In this document: positions 12,374-23,925 of the stretch, one piece after another
Numbering within the stretch: position 1 is the first letter of the stretch
Layout: every line of letters begins with the position of its first letter
From: Vigna angularis
Lineage: Eukaryota > Streptophyta > Magnoliopsida > Fabales > Fabaceae
Direction of reading: 5' to 3'
Length of the DNA: 64,000 bases
NCBI RefSeq assembly: GCF_016808095.1
Contig: NC_068973.1
Span: forward strand, 31,552,077 to 31,616,076
Notes under the pieces: model-generated
Seen by the model: the letters and a program-made list of their open reading frames with translations, nothing else
What the model was told of the DNA's origin: nothing
Databases searched by the model: none
Translations under genes and position numbers: made by a program

Positions 12374-15092
12374 TCAGCATATCAGATTGCACAAATCATT
12401 CATCCTTGCCCGAGAAATGTTGGTAAAAGGATAGACCCTGAAGTTGCCATTCCCTATACAGGTCATTGTCAGCTGAGCATTGCTCACCATTGTCTGCAGT
12501 TAGATAGCACATAGCCAGCATTAGCATGAAGCCTTACTTTTCAGGAAATAACAGCTTCCTCTAACTTTATATTTAAAATAATATTGGGGGCACTGGTAAG
12601 TAATAAATATAGCTACTTCATCGCAAAAAGTTCGATTCAGCGCGTCTCTGTTAGTGAGTTGGCATTCCCTTTTGGTTTAATTCTATTTAACTTTTTGGCG
12701 GTACGTGATCACCTAGCAATAATGTTAACAAAACAACAATTGACTTCTCTATTCATAAGAATTTGGTAAATAATGGAAAAATAATATTGGAATTTCGTTG
12801 TAAGAATTCGTTCTGGTCTTGGTATACTGTTTGATTCGAAGTTGGAACAGACAATCCATCTAGGTGAAAAATATTTTGTTCGGAATTTTTAAATTTGGGA
12901 AATGCCAGAAGTAAGTTGTATACGGTACCTCACAAGAGGCTTCTGTGTCTTTGCAGTGCCAGCTTGTAAAAGGGATACAGTCCACATATGGACACCATGT
13001 GCAATAACTGTTGATGTTGATTCCATGAAGAACTACCACAAGACAACCAGCCAATCTACGAATAGAAGAAGCTTCTCATCAAAGATTTGACACATGCCAT
13101 AAAGCAGACGTTATAGAAGACAGCTAGCCATGCAAATTAAAAAATAACGATAAATAATTAGAAACAAGAGGAAAAAACAACATACAATAGGCCGAAGAGG
13201 ATAAGAGAAACAATCCTGAGAACCGGTCTGTCCAGCTTTTTCTTCAACTTTAAGTTGATGTAACTTTTGACACCATACTCAACAATACCACCTTTATTTG
13301 GAGCTACTGGTTGGAGCTGAGGGCTGAGTAGAAAAACAGATCCAAGAAGGAATCCTGATATAAAACCTCCAGTGCTGGCAAAATTGTCTACATAAGGCAG
13401 AAAACCAAGGACGAAGTTGCACACAAAGACAAAGACTAATGTTGCTATTGCCGAAATCTGCATCCAACCAATAAAATTGATTAGTAGCAGAACAGTGAGA
13501 ATAGATAACCAAGGGGAAAAAGACAGGCCTTATTGGTGTGAAATTTCCAGTTCCAAACAAGTTCGGAAAGCAATGTTCCCAGTAATCCATATAAAGGACC
13601 GGAAGCACCAACAGCAGGGGTGTTTCGGAGAAAAAGAGAAGCCACCAAGCCTCCCACAAAAGCTGACAATGCATAGATTATACCAATCCTTACTGCAAAG
13701 CAAAAGGAAACGTTCATAAATTAGAACGTCGTGAAAATCTCAAAATCGTTATTTTTAAAACAGTTTAATTTCTATAGTTGTTCTTAATATGGGTTTTACT
13801 CAGCACAGTTTAAACCTTTGGTTTTGAGTCTCTCTTGTTTCAAAACTATAAATTAAAAATTGATTCCTAGGGACTAAATTCGAAAGGTGACCATGATGAT
13901 CAAGGATTAACTTTATACAATTTTAAAAGCAAAAGCACTTTAAACTACACTTTCAAAACATAAGAATCGCAACTAAAATTTCAAAAACCTGAGATATAAA
14001 ACTAAACTAATAAAATTATAAGAAATAGGAACTATAATGAAGTTCACTTTTTTACACAGTGAGTGTTAAGATTTCACAGAACTAACAAAAGAATATTTTA
14101 CAAGAATTTTAAAACAATTATTAAAAAATAATTCATGTAGCGTACATATTACTGTGACTAATCAAAAGTGTATGTTTGATCAAACTCAAAGGCATAGTTT
14201 CACTATGTTCTTTGTTATTTCAGGAAATTATAAATATAGCACTGCAGTGTGTTGTGATCCCAGACACTTGGCAAATCTTGACACCGAAGAAAATTGTGGC
14301 GGCGAACCATTTTTTCGAAACATTCACTAAAATAGATAGGTGAAATAGAAATGTGACGGGAGAGAAGAAAATAAAAATAGAATTACTGGGTCCAAATTCG
14401 CGCTCTAGGCGAACTCCCACGTAGACGATACTTGAGAGATTGAGTAGCAGGTGAAAGAGTCCACCATGCAAAAATGGAAATGTGAAAAGACGCCAAGTTT
14501 GGTGCTGCTCTGTCAAAAGGATCCATCGAAGAGCTCCCATTTCATCTAACCTGCACTCACAACACCACATTACTCATCCTTCAAACTACACATTATCGTA
14601 CTAAGTACATTTCAACTCCAGTAGGTCAACATTTATTTCTCAAACCAGATCCTCCAAATTGAATCAATCAATCTTCAAACATAAATCTACTACTACTAAT
14701 AATAATAATAATTAATAGATTTGGTGATAGTGAAACCTTAACCGAAGAAACTAATTAAATTACCAATAAGCAAATATATGAGAAATTTTTGTTTAATTAA
14801 GGTAAGGAATAGTGGAGACTAACTTGGACTGAGAAGGACCTAGGAGTGGGTTCTCGGGGAGAGGCTGGAAGGAGAACCTTCCGAGGGTTTGCAGAAGGCA
14901 ATCTCCGTGAGAATTGGTCCAGCAATCGTTGACGAGCATGGTTGCAATGAAAACTCCGATATGGATTATCACGAACACTGAAACCACCCACGTGTCCCCT
15001 TGCCGCCGTCCTCCTTTTGATTTCATCAACGGCATCCTTGCGTCCGGCGCAGGAGACAGCTTCACGTCAATACGTTCCAAACTTTCCGCCAT
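12374..15092 (-). CDS. Rhomboid-like intramembrane protein, catalytic His replaced by Ser
   Basis: Six coding exons: 15092-14824, 14550-14387, 13692-13529, 13457-13186, 13055-12929, 12493-12374, giving 371 residues in frame throughout. Plant rhomboid-like (RBL) family, a multi-pass membrane serine protease family. TM1 lies at about residues 35-54. The HxxxxHxxxN motif is intact (H118, H123, N127), and the nucleophile motif GASG is present (S175). In the last catalytic helix, where family members have DNFAHIGG, this protein has DNFASTGG, so the dyad histidine is Ser227 (codon AGC, 13376-13374). The Cys-rich tail after residue 290 matches plant RBLs. Intron 3 (13528-13458, 71 bp) appears to be GC-AG; the other introns are GT-AG. 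It is probably proteolytically inactive, which is inference. Best family memory is Arabidopsis RBL5-type, unverified. Confidence 0.9.
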
Positions 15093-15240
15093 CGATAACA
15101 GTCTTCAAGATTCTATCTCAGAGAGAGGGGATAAAACAGTAGATTAGTTTGTTGAGTTTGGCGGGAACAAAACAATCTTTCTTCTGTTATGCGTTGTATT
15201 TAAATTGGTATAGAATTATTGTAAATAACAACCCATACCC

Positions 15241-15312
15241 GGATCCGTGGCGCAATGGTAGCGCGTCTGACTCCAGATCAGAAGGTTGCGTGTTCGATTC
15301 ACGTCGGGTTCA
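15241..15312 (+). tRNA. tRNA-Trp (anticodon CCA)
   Basis: A 72-nt cloverleaf. The acceptor stem GGATCCG pairs with CGGGTTC (with G-U pairs), leaving discriminator A. The D-arm/A box is TGGCGCAATGG, the anticodon loop is CTCCAGA with CCA, and the T-arm/B box contains GTTCGATTC. There is no intron and no encoded CCA end. A T-rich pol III stop follows (T7 at about 15332-15338). It lies 148 bp upstream of, and divergent from, the rhomboid-like gene. Confidence 0.97.
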
Positions 15313-15331
15313 AACCCCTGATCCGAGTTTA

Positions 15332-15338
15332 CCTTTTT
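15332..15338 (+). terminator. Pol III terminator T-run of tRNA-Trp
   Basis: The first run of four or more T residues after the tRNA-Trp 3' end, about 20 nt downstream. Confidence 0.75.
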
Positions 15339-15339
15339 T

Positions 15340-15901
15340 TATTTATTTAAAAACATTATTAATACATATTAAAATAATAATTACAAAGAAAAACTTATAT
15401 AATTAGATGACAGATGTAAAAATTCATATATTATTTTCTCTTTTAAAATTATTTTTTTGTCAAATAAAATTAAAATATTATTACTCATCTATTTTATACT
15501 ATTTTACATTATTTATTTTCTCTGTTCTTTTCAATTTCAAGACTAATGTTAAGTGTTGTAAGTAAAAAAAATTAATGTGTATGTTATTTATAAGAAAGAT
15601 TTCAATTACTTCTTTTGAAGTTATGTTAAACATTTACACCTCTTTAAGTTTTAAATACTTGTTTTGTTTTGTACTTTTAACAAATTATGGTTATGTTTCT
15701 CAATATTCTAAGTACTCACCGTCTATATTCTATTTAAAGTATTACATTCACTAAAACCGTAAATTAAAAAATATAAATAAAATTTTTAAAATATAATACC
15801 ACATATTACCAATAAAAATAAATTATTTACCTATTTGATATTTAAATGTTAAAAAAATTATATTGTCATTAAATTATCAATTGTTTTATGAGAAAGTTTT
15901 A
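15340..15901. other. AT-rich spacer, nothing recognised
   Basis: Lies between the tRNA gene and the second hAT-like element. Both strands are low complexity and no coding frame is supported. Confidence 0.7.
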
Positions 15902-15909
15902 GTTTTGAG

Positions 15910-16447
15910 TAGAGCTATCAAAATCGGTCACCCGGTCCGGCTTACCACGAGTTGGTCACTTAGTGAGCTAACCAAACCTGGCTCATTTATTAGCGAGTCA
16001 GAAAAAATTCGAACCCGACCTGACCCACAAAACCCACCAGGGATTGGTGGGTAGACGGGTTGGCTTACTGGCTCACTTAATTACAATTTTTTTAAAATAA
16101 AAAAAAATTACAAACTTTCTATAATTCAAATCTAAACAAATTTTATTCCCTAACATAGCTGTTTAATTAATTTTGAAAATAAGGAACTTAAATAATTTTT
16201 TCAAGCAAAAACAATAATAAATATTTTTTTATAAAATTAAAATTAAATTTTAATAAAATAAAATTAGGTAGGTGGGTTGGTGGGCCAACCCGGCCCACCA
16301 CGGGTTCAACCCGCATGAGCCGGGTTTAAATGAGCCGTGTTTAAATCTGACCCACATAAAAAAATACAATTTTTTCAAACACAACCTGGCTTAAACCCGT
16401 GGTGGACCAAGTTGACCCGCAGGTTGTGACCCATTTTGACAGCTCTA
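15910..16447. mobile_element. Non-autonomous hAT-like element, copy 2 (538 bp)
   Basis: Starts TAGAGCTATCAAAA and ends TTTTGACAGCTCTA. It is flanked by a perfect 8-bp duplication GTTTTGAG (15902-15909 and 16448-16455). Subterminal CGGGTTGG and CCAACCCGGCCC motifs match the copy at 2964-3871, but the middle is shorter, so the two are internal-deletion variants. There is no transposase. Confidence 0.92.
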
Positions 16448-16455
16448 GTTTTGAG

Positions 16456-19400
16456 GGAATAATATTTCAATATAAAATAAATAAAAGGGTATAAAATACA
16501 TAATTAAATGTATTATGATATGTACATATTCTTTAATACAGATACAACTAAAAATGGAATAAAATAATATAATATTACTATTACTTTACTAAAAAATATA
16601 AGGGATAAATATCTTATTTTAAAATCACAAGGCAAATATCATATTTTAAAATTAGGACATGATGCGAAAGATGCCTGTTAAACTTAATTTAGGAGTATTT
16701 ACTTTCCTTTAATTATTATGTATGGATGTTGATATAGAATACGCTTAAATTTTATTGTGAAAATCTTATCAATTTTTAGGCTATGACATGAATAATTATA
16801 TAATTTATAATACTGTTTCCAACAAAGATTGATGAAAGTGGAAAACAATCTAACATTTCAATAAATCACATAACATATATTAGTTTAAACATATATATTT
16901 TAATCTTAAAAGAATTTTAGGAGTAAGAGTGCCAAACAATTCATATCCACAAATATACATAAGTAAAATATATGATAAAAGAATATTGATGTAAAACTTA
17001 TTTAACATGTTTAAGATTATAATTCGTAGAAAATTCAAAATATTAGAGAAAAGATGGATTGAAAAGTGATTGAAATTTTAAATTAGATAATATTTAAAAA
17101 ACGTTATCTTAACATTCTAGTTGAGATGATTATGAAACAAAGTGAAAGTTTTAGTTCTGAATTTTAATTTAGACTAAATAGATCATTCAATAGATCAAGA
17201 GTTATGATCATAAGATAAATTTGAACATAATTGAGGTTTCTAAATTCAAATATGAACATTGAGGTTTTTAAATTCAGGTAAATGCAAGAAATGAATATGA
17301 ATGTGTAAGGAAAGAATGACTATTTTTAATAGAGACAACATACAAATGATGGAAAACTTCATACAATCAAAGGTTTTTAAATCAGTCAAGGAGAATCACT
17401 TTCACTAAAATAAAAGAGATAAACTTTAATTTTTTGAATTAAACTCAACTTTTTTCCATTTATAAAAATGGTTCACACTAGTACAAAAACACGGAATAAC
17501 CAACGTTAATTAATTTTTTAAACTTCAATGATGAAAAAATAAAATTAATAATGAAAACATATTAATCATTTATTTAAGAATAATTTAAAATTTGTGTTCA
17601 CATTTTTTTATTTTTTTATTTAGACCTATAAAATTGAATTTATTTTGTAAGAGATTAAATTTTTAGAATTTATATTTTGCTACAATTCATTTTAATTTAA
17701 TTTCTAAAAAGTTAAATTTATCTGCACTAATATTTCATATAATTTGAATTGTAGTTAAGTTTTTTTAATCTAATCTAAGTTTGTATTTTATCTTTTAAAA
17801 TTAAAAAATATAAAAAATATATGTGGATATCCAGTTATATAAAAATATATAATAGAATATATTTTCAGATACTCAACCGATAACATGGTGACTAACGAGT
17901 CTGTCAATATTTGAATAAAAATTTATTTTTAAGATTTAAAAAAATAAGTATTTAAATAGTTTAAAAAAATAATAATGCATAGAAAATGATAAAATAAAAA
18001 TAATATTAAGCAAAAATCAGAAAATTTAAAGTAACAGTTATAAAATTAATTAATAAAATGTAAAAATAAAAGAATATAAAATTACAGAAAGAAAGAAAAT
18101 GAGAAAAAAAAAATCAGACCTCTTTTAGTGAAGTTTGGCCCATTCTATTTTTGATACTTATACTTTTCTTTTTCATACTTTTAATTAGCCCAAGTAACTT
18201 CGAAAATAGTCGGGTAACTTTTGTTAATTTTACTTATTTTTTAACTGATTTATTTATTTGAAAAAATAAAATTAAGCATTCAATACAATGAAAATGAGCT
18301 AAAATTCCTGAAAAAAAGTTTTAGTACCTATACTCCCGTGTTTGCTTTTGATACCTATTCAAATATTCTCCCTACACAACGTCAATTTTCTTATTTTCTG
18401 GCATTTTTTTTCCTTTCACATGGTCAAATTTTCTTACTTTCCAAAATCCTATCCAATCCTCTCTTTGACCAATTTGAAAATTCTGCTACTTAGGAACTGA
18501 AGAAAGAACGAGAATTTCGCAACCAAGGTATTTAGTTATCCCTAATACGCTTTTCTTCGCATATTATCACTGCTTTCTTTTTCATCCTCTACTTTTGTCT
18601 TCTCATAAGAATAGTAGCGTTTGTTCATTTGGGCCTGCTATTAGATGGCTTGCTCAAATAAAGAATAAGTATCTTTCCAAATATATGTGGATAAAAGATA
18701 AAGTTCAATAGTAATTACTGAATATTTTATTATTTATTTATGGATAATATACTTGACAACATTTTATTATTTATTTACGGATAACATATAAACTTTTTTT
18801 TGGGTTGGGCTTTTTCTTCATTTTTCATAACATTTATTTCACTCTTCTTACTTTTTCTGACAGTATGGAACCCCTTTTTCAAAATGTTATGCAAAAAGTT
18901 CAAAACTTTAATGCGACACTAAATGTGAAAATAGTTTAGTTAAAATAATTAACTTAAAAAGCTTCACTATAAATTTTTTGATTTAGCTCTAGTTTCCAGC
19001 TATTTATTTTTAAATGTAAATGATCATGTTGTGAATCACAAATTCACCTTTCGTCCTATCACATAATCTCATTTAAGAGTGTCGTGAACCCAACTCCTAA
19101 ACTCAAATTATAAACCCTACAAATTAACTCCATATTACAATACTTATAAAAACATACTGATTTTGTATCATAGATTTTACTTAAAATATTTTTTCCAACA
19201 TTATTACACTTTTATCATTATTTTTAGTTGATTATAAAACATATCAACAACACCTTTTAATCTTTTACCCCAAAACACCAAATAAAATGACATTATTTAT
19301 ATTTTTTCAATTGGTTCATTCTAAATTATTATAAATTTTAAAATAAATATGTCATATCATTGATACTAGGTGAAAATTCAGTAGAAAATGTGATGTTTAT

Positions 19401-19700
19401 GCATTGTCAACCTTATATTATATTATAGTATGTGTTATATAAGGAAAGAGTTGTTGACTTTAAAGTGAGCTAACACAATAATTTAAGTGCAAGAGAAGAG
19501 AAGGGAGAAGCGGTGAAAGGCAAAACGTAGACTAAGGGTCTAAGCATAGAAAGCAGAGGATTTATTAGCCCACAAATCAATCCATAATTTCATCATCTTA
19601 ATTCCAAATCCAACTAATTTTATTCACTTTTAATTACAAATCCTTTCTGTGTTTAATTCGCTTTTATTGTTCTCTGTTATTATTGTTGGGAATAAAATAA
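16456..19700. other. AT-rich intergenic DNA
   Basis: No supported coding frame. A CACTA-type start (CACTAGTACAAAAACA) occurs at about 17476, but no matching inverted terminus was found nearby. The last few hundred bases before 20044 probably hold the promoter and leader of the PPCS gene. Confidence 0.6.
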
Positions 19701-19994
19701 AGTCCCACCAAGCAAATGCCCCGACTATAAGATGCACCACCTTTTGTCAAAATTTCACCTTCACTCGCTAATTCCTCTCTTCTCTGCTTTGTTAGTTATT
19801 TAAATATCAAACCTTTCTCTTATTCATTATCAAAATTACGCACTATTAGGGTTTTCTGATGTGAATTTTTAGTTCATATGTTTCATTCCACTGTTTTCTT
19901 GTTTAATTTTACTCAATTTAAGATTTTTGGATAACGGGGAATGTTTAATAAAAGAAATCCCTTCATGGGTTGGTTTGTGTACAATTGATGAGGT

Positions 19995-20000
19995 CACGTG
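19995..20000. promoter_or_regulatory. G-box core CACGTG near the PPCS start
   Basis: A perfect CACGTG palindrome 44 bp upstream of the PPCS ATG. G-boxes bind plant bZIP and bHLH factors. So close to the ATG it may lie in the leader, so a regulatory role is only a possibility. Confidence 0.35.
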
Positions 20001-20043
20001 TTTCTTATAAGTGACTTGTGAACGTAGGAAATTTTGATTTTTG

Positions 20044-23000
20044 ATGGATGTAACAAAGGGATTGGAGGTTCCAGGTGAGACCCTTGAAGCAGAAGTGAAA
20101 GCCTTTTTTGATTCTGCTCCTCCTTTGCAGAACAGTGATGGAATAACTCAGCTGTTAGATCAGTTCATTAAACGCAATTCTTCTCCTTCAGGTGAGTTGT
20201 CTGTTACTGCATTTGGTGTTGTGTTTCTCCTTCTGTGTGCTTCCTGTAAATGATTTGTGGTGGATTTTGGTTTCTCCAGAAAATGGGAAAGCCAGGAGAA
20301 TTGTTTGTGTGACTTCTGGTGGCACCACTGCTCCGTTGGAACAACGTTGTGTTCGGTACGTTGATAATTTCAGTTCGGGTCACAGAGGGGCCACATCCAC
20401 AGAGTACGTTGCGGTTTACATTGTCTTGTTCTTGTATAAATATTTGTTTTAATTCTATTGAGACGAACAGGTTGGTGGTTGTGTTGTAGGTATTTTTTGA
20501 AGGCTGGATATGCTGTTATCTTTCTTAACCGGAAGTGAGTTTCTGGACCTGGGAAGTAGTATTTTCTTATGTTTTATCAATTGGTGATCAACAATAGATA
20601 ATTTATGCAGGGGAAGTTTCCAGCCATTTTGTAGATCCCTTCCTGATGATCCTTTACTTGAATGCTTCAAGCCCACCGATGAGTCGAACATTCAAGGTTA
20701 TAAGTTTCTGTTCTTTTCTCTTCTCGCACCATAAGAAAAAGATAAAATTATTATGATTCATTGAAGGCTAGAAAAAAGTGTACCGATTTAATTACCTTAC
20801 AAAACGTGCATCGTTTTTTCCCCTTCTATTTCTCAGATGAAGTCCACTCAAAGATTAGTCTCATTGGCTATCTTGTGACATTGTCAATTAGCAGACCTAC
20901 TTCAATTTTTTCCCCTTCGATTGCTATTTTATACAAACTCCTGGAGTTGTCCTGATTTTGCGCAAATTCTGTTCTATACTTCAGTTTGCGAGGCTTATTC
21001 AGAAGCAGTGAAGAGGGCTGTCGTGGATCATCACACTGTATGACGTGGAGATTGGATTTTGTGCTCTTCATTTATCTTATTTTCCGTGATTTCATGTCAT
21101 TATTTCAATTTATGGTGCATCAGGTTCAAATTATTTGGATATAGTTATAGCCTCATTTGGGTTTTCATTCTATTGCAGGCAGTGACAGGTGGTCTCTTGT
21201 TGAAACTGCATTTCAACACCATATTTGAGTATCTCCAGGTTAGCTCTAGTAATGCTTGTAAATTGTAAGTGTTCATTTGATTTGATGCAACCAATTCTGA
21301 CATCTCCTATATTGTATATGTTCTCATTCACTCATTCTGGGTTTTTAGTAGCAATTGATTGTGGAGGTGGATAGAATTAGTGTCTTCTGATTATCATGTG
21401 TTGGTCTGATTGCAAGATAGAGAGCCACATGTTTTATTATAAGTTTTACTAGGTGTTTAATCAGTACATTTGTCAGTGCTGTTTTGTCATTGTTAATTTT
21501 CTTGAGTTTGCAGATATTACAAATTATTGCAGTGTCATTGAGGTGTATTGGCCCACGTGCAATGTTCTATCTTGCTGCTGCAGCGTCCGACTATTATGTT
21601 CCTTGGAAGGAAATGGTATAAATATGTTATGTTGGTTCATCATTCTGTGAAAGTTTTATTGCAGTATTGACTTTAACCTTGGTTTAAATGATTGTGTAGT
21701 TGGTTAAGAACAAGAAATTATATCGCTGCTTGAATCAAATATAAAATTTGTACAGGAGATATTACATAGAGAATTTGCGTGTAGCTTCACGTGTAAACTT
21801 ACGGGAATGTCACATACTTCCTAGCCTTGCTTCTGTCCCAGAAGTATAACTTTTAAGCATTGTTTGTAGTGATTTTTGACATACTACTGGGTTCTTTCAC
21901 ATGTACCAAAAGTGTGTGGAACTTTAAAATTCCTGTGCCTTTAGATTAATTACAGTCGAGGGATGTTAAAATGGGAAGATACACATTTGAAGAAAAATTG
22001 AAGTAGTTTTGTGTGGTTGATCATTAAAAGAAAAGTTTCACTATAATGCTAGGTTGGAGTTACAGCATTTCGGAAAAGATTTACTTTACTTGTTAATGTT
22101 TATATTGATGTATATTAATCCTGCAGGTAGAGCACAAAATTCAGTCAGGATCTCACCTCTTGGATGTGAAACTAGTTAATGTGCCAAAAATGTTGTCGGT
22201 GCTCAGGAATGATTGGGCTCCTCTTGCTTTCTGCATATCTTTCAAGGTATTGATGGTATTCGGAAAAAAATAATAATGATAAAACCATTTTTTTCTCTTT
22301 TGAAAAACAGTTATGTTAATCATTGCTCTGAATGATCAAGGAATCAAGAAATGAGAAGTTTCAAGTATAGAGTACATCATCTAATGGGAAACTTGAAAAC
22401 TTTGCTTTTGACTTGTAACTTTCCATTTTTTAGTCCTTAGGCTGTGGTAAGCAAAACAGTAACAAAAAAATCTATATTGACCTATTCTGTTTTGACAAAT
22501 ATTAAATTGCAATTACTGGATAACAGTAACAAAGCTGTCTTATTGGAAGTTGACAGTTTTGCGCCAAAGCGTGGGTACGTATAAGTGAGTTTTGTGCAAC
22601 TCTGCATGTGATTGATACCTTGCATTTCAAAGACTGTCCTTTCCAAAGTTATAGAAAAGTACACTAACATAATTAGTACTAACTTTCTACAGGAACTTCA
22701 TTGTCTGTGTTTTTCTCTAAGAATTTGTAGAAATAAAAGTAGTTGGCATTTCTTTTGAGAGTATCAAAATATCTCTTGATAGTAGAGTGATCAGGTATTC
22801 AAGTTAGTGATGTTATTTTTCTGTTTTTTGCCAACAGACGTCCAAACATAGAATGAAATGACATAATGAGAAATAACATTGTGTTGTTGGCTAATATTTA
22901 CATTCTTCGTTGTCTGACAGTTAGAGACAGATTCAAACATTCTTCTAAAGAAGGCTACTGCAGCTCTTGAAAAGTACAAGATGGATGCAGTAGTTGCAAA

Positions 23001-23160
23001 TGAACTCTCATCTCGCAAGGAGCAAGTGGTGGTTGTCACTAGTGCTGAGAATGTTGTCGTTAAGCGTGACAAGAGTCGGTCAGATAATGATGTAGAGAAT
23101 CCCCTGATTAAACTTATTTCAGAGAAACATGCCACTTACATTGAGCATCCCGGCAGATGA
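20044..23160 (+). CDS. COAB: Phosphopantothenate--cysteine ligase (PPC synthetase)
   Basis: Nine coding exons: 20044-20191, 20280-20403, 20490-20534, 20611-20696, 20985-21037, 21179-21238, 21514-21615, 22127-22246, 22921-23160, giving 325 residues. All introns are GT-AG and phase-consistent. The enzyme joins cysteine to 4'-phosphopantothenate, the second step from pantothenate in coenzyme A synthesis. Motifs: SGGTTAPLE (residues 62-70), [12 protein letters not shown] (75-86) and [11 protein letters not shown] in exon 7, all typical of the CoaB fold. Eukaryotic length, with no fused CoaC decarboxylase domain, fits the plant monofunctional enzyme. The ATG at 20044 is the first Met in frame; the residues before the ligase domain (about 1-50) match plant homologues as I remember them. 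A possible poly(A) signal AATAAA lies near 23230. Confidence 0.95.
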
Positions 23161-23920
23161 ATCTAGGGAATGACTTTGGCTAGTCGTGGTTGCAGTTTGG
23201 GCACTAAAATTCGTTGCATCATCAACATGAATAAAAGGGAGAAGAATTAGACAGTATGGATACAGCACAGGGCTAGAGAAGAAAGGAACTGTAACAGAAA
23301 ACGACAGTTCTAACCTTAGTTTTGTCATTTTGCAATTATTTATAAATTTTGTATTTTACTTCTTGTGATTCTTCTTATCGTTAATTGGGCTACTCTTTTT
23401 CTCATATTAATTAATAATATTCAACTAAAAATATGTGTGTAGTGATACTTTGGCACAGCTTTTGGTTTTACCATTAGTTTAATAGTTTAAGATGAACAGA
23501 TACCATTAAGAAACAGCAAAGGGATTATGTATGGTGAAATAGTAACCATGGTATGACAAACGTGGAACTTACCATGACGTATTGATGAGTCTCGGTTTGA
23601 TTGAGTTTTTCTTGGCTAAATGCATCTCTTTAGATTATATTTTGTTCTTAAACTCTTAATTTTAGAATAAATTTAGTTTTGATTGCTTAAATACTAGTTC
23701 TTCTTAAGATCTGTTAACTATGTGTTTTTAGACATATTTTTAGTTCAGTTATTGTAGTAAATTTCTAGTCTTGTAAATAAATAAAATTTAGATTTGATTT
23801 CTATTTTTAGTGTATATTTTAGTTTTCGATTTAGTGTATTTGTTTAGTTTTAGTAAGTAGGTTAATTCAACTTTATTCTTTATTTTTGGAAGTAGAATTT
23901 TGTTGTTTAGTTTTGATTTT
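23161..23920. other. PPCS 3' UTR and AT-rich spacer
   Basis: The first 180 bases or so look like 3' UTR (AATAAA near 23230). The rest is T-rich with no recognised feature, up to the target site of the next LTR. Confidence 0.6.
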
Positions 23921-23925
23921 TTAGG

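Noticed and set aside
17476..17510. CACTA-type terminus CACTAGTACAAAAACA
   Set aside because: No matching inverted end or 3-bp duplication was found, so I do not call an element.
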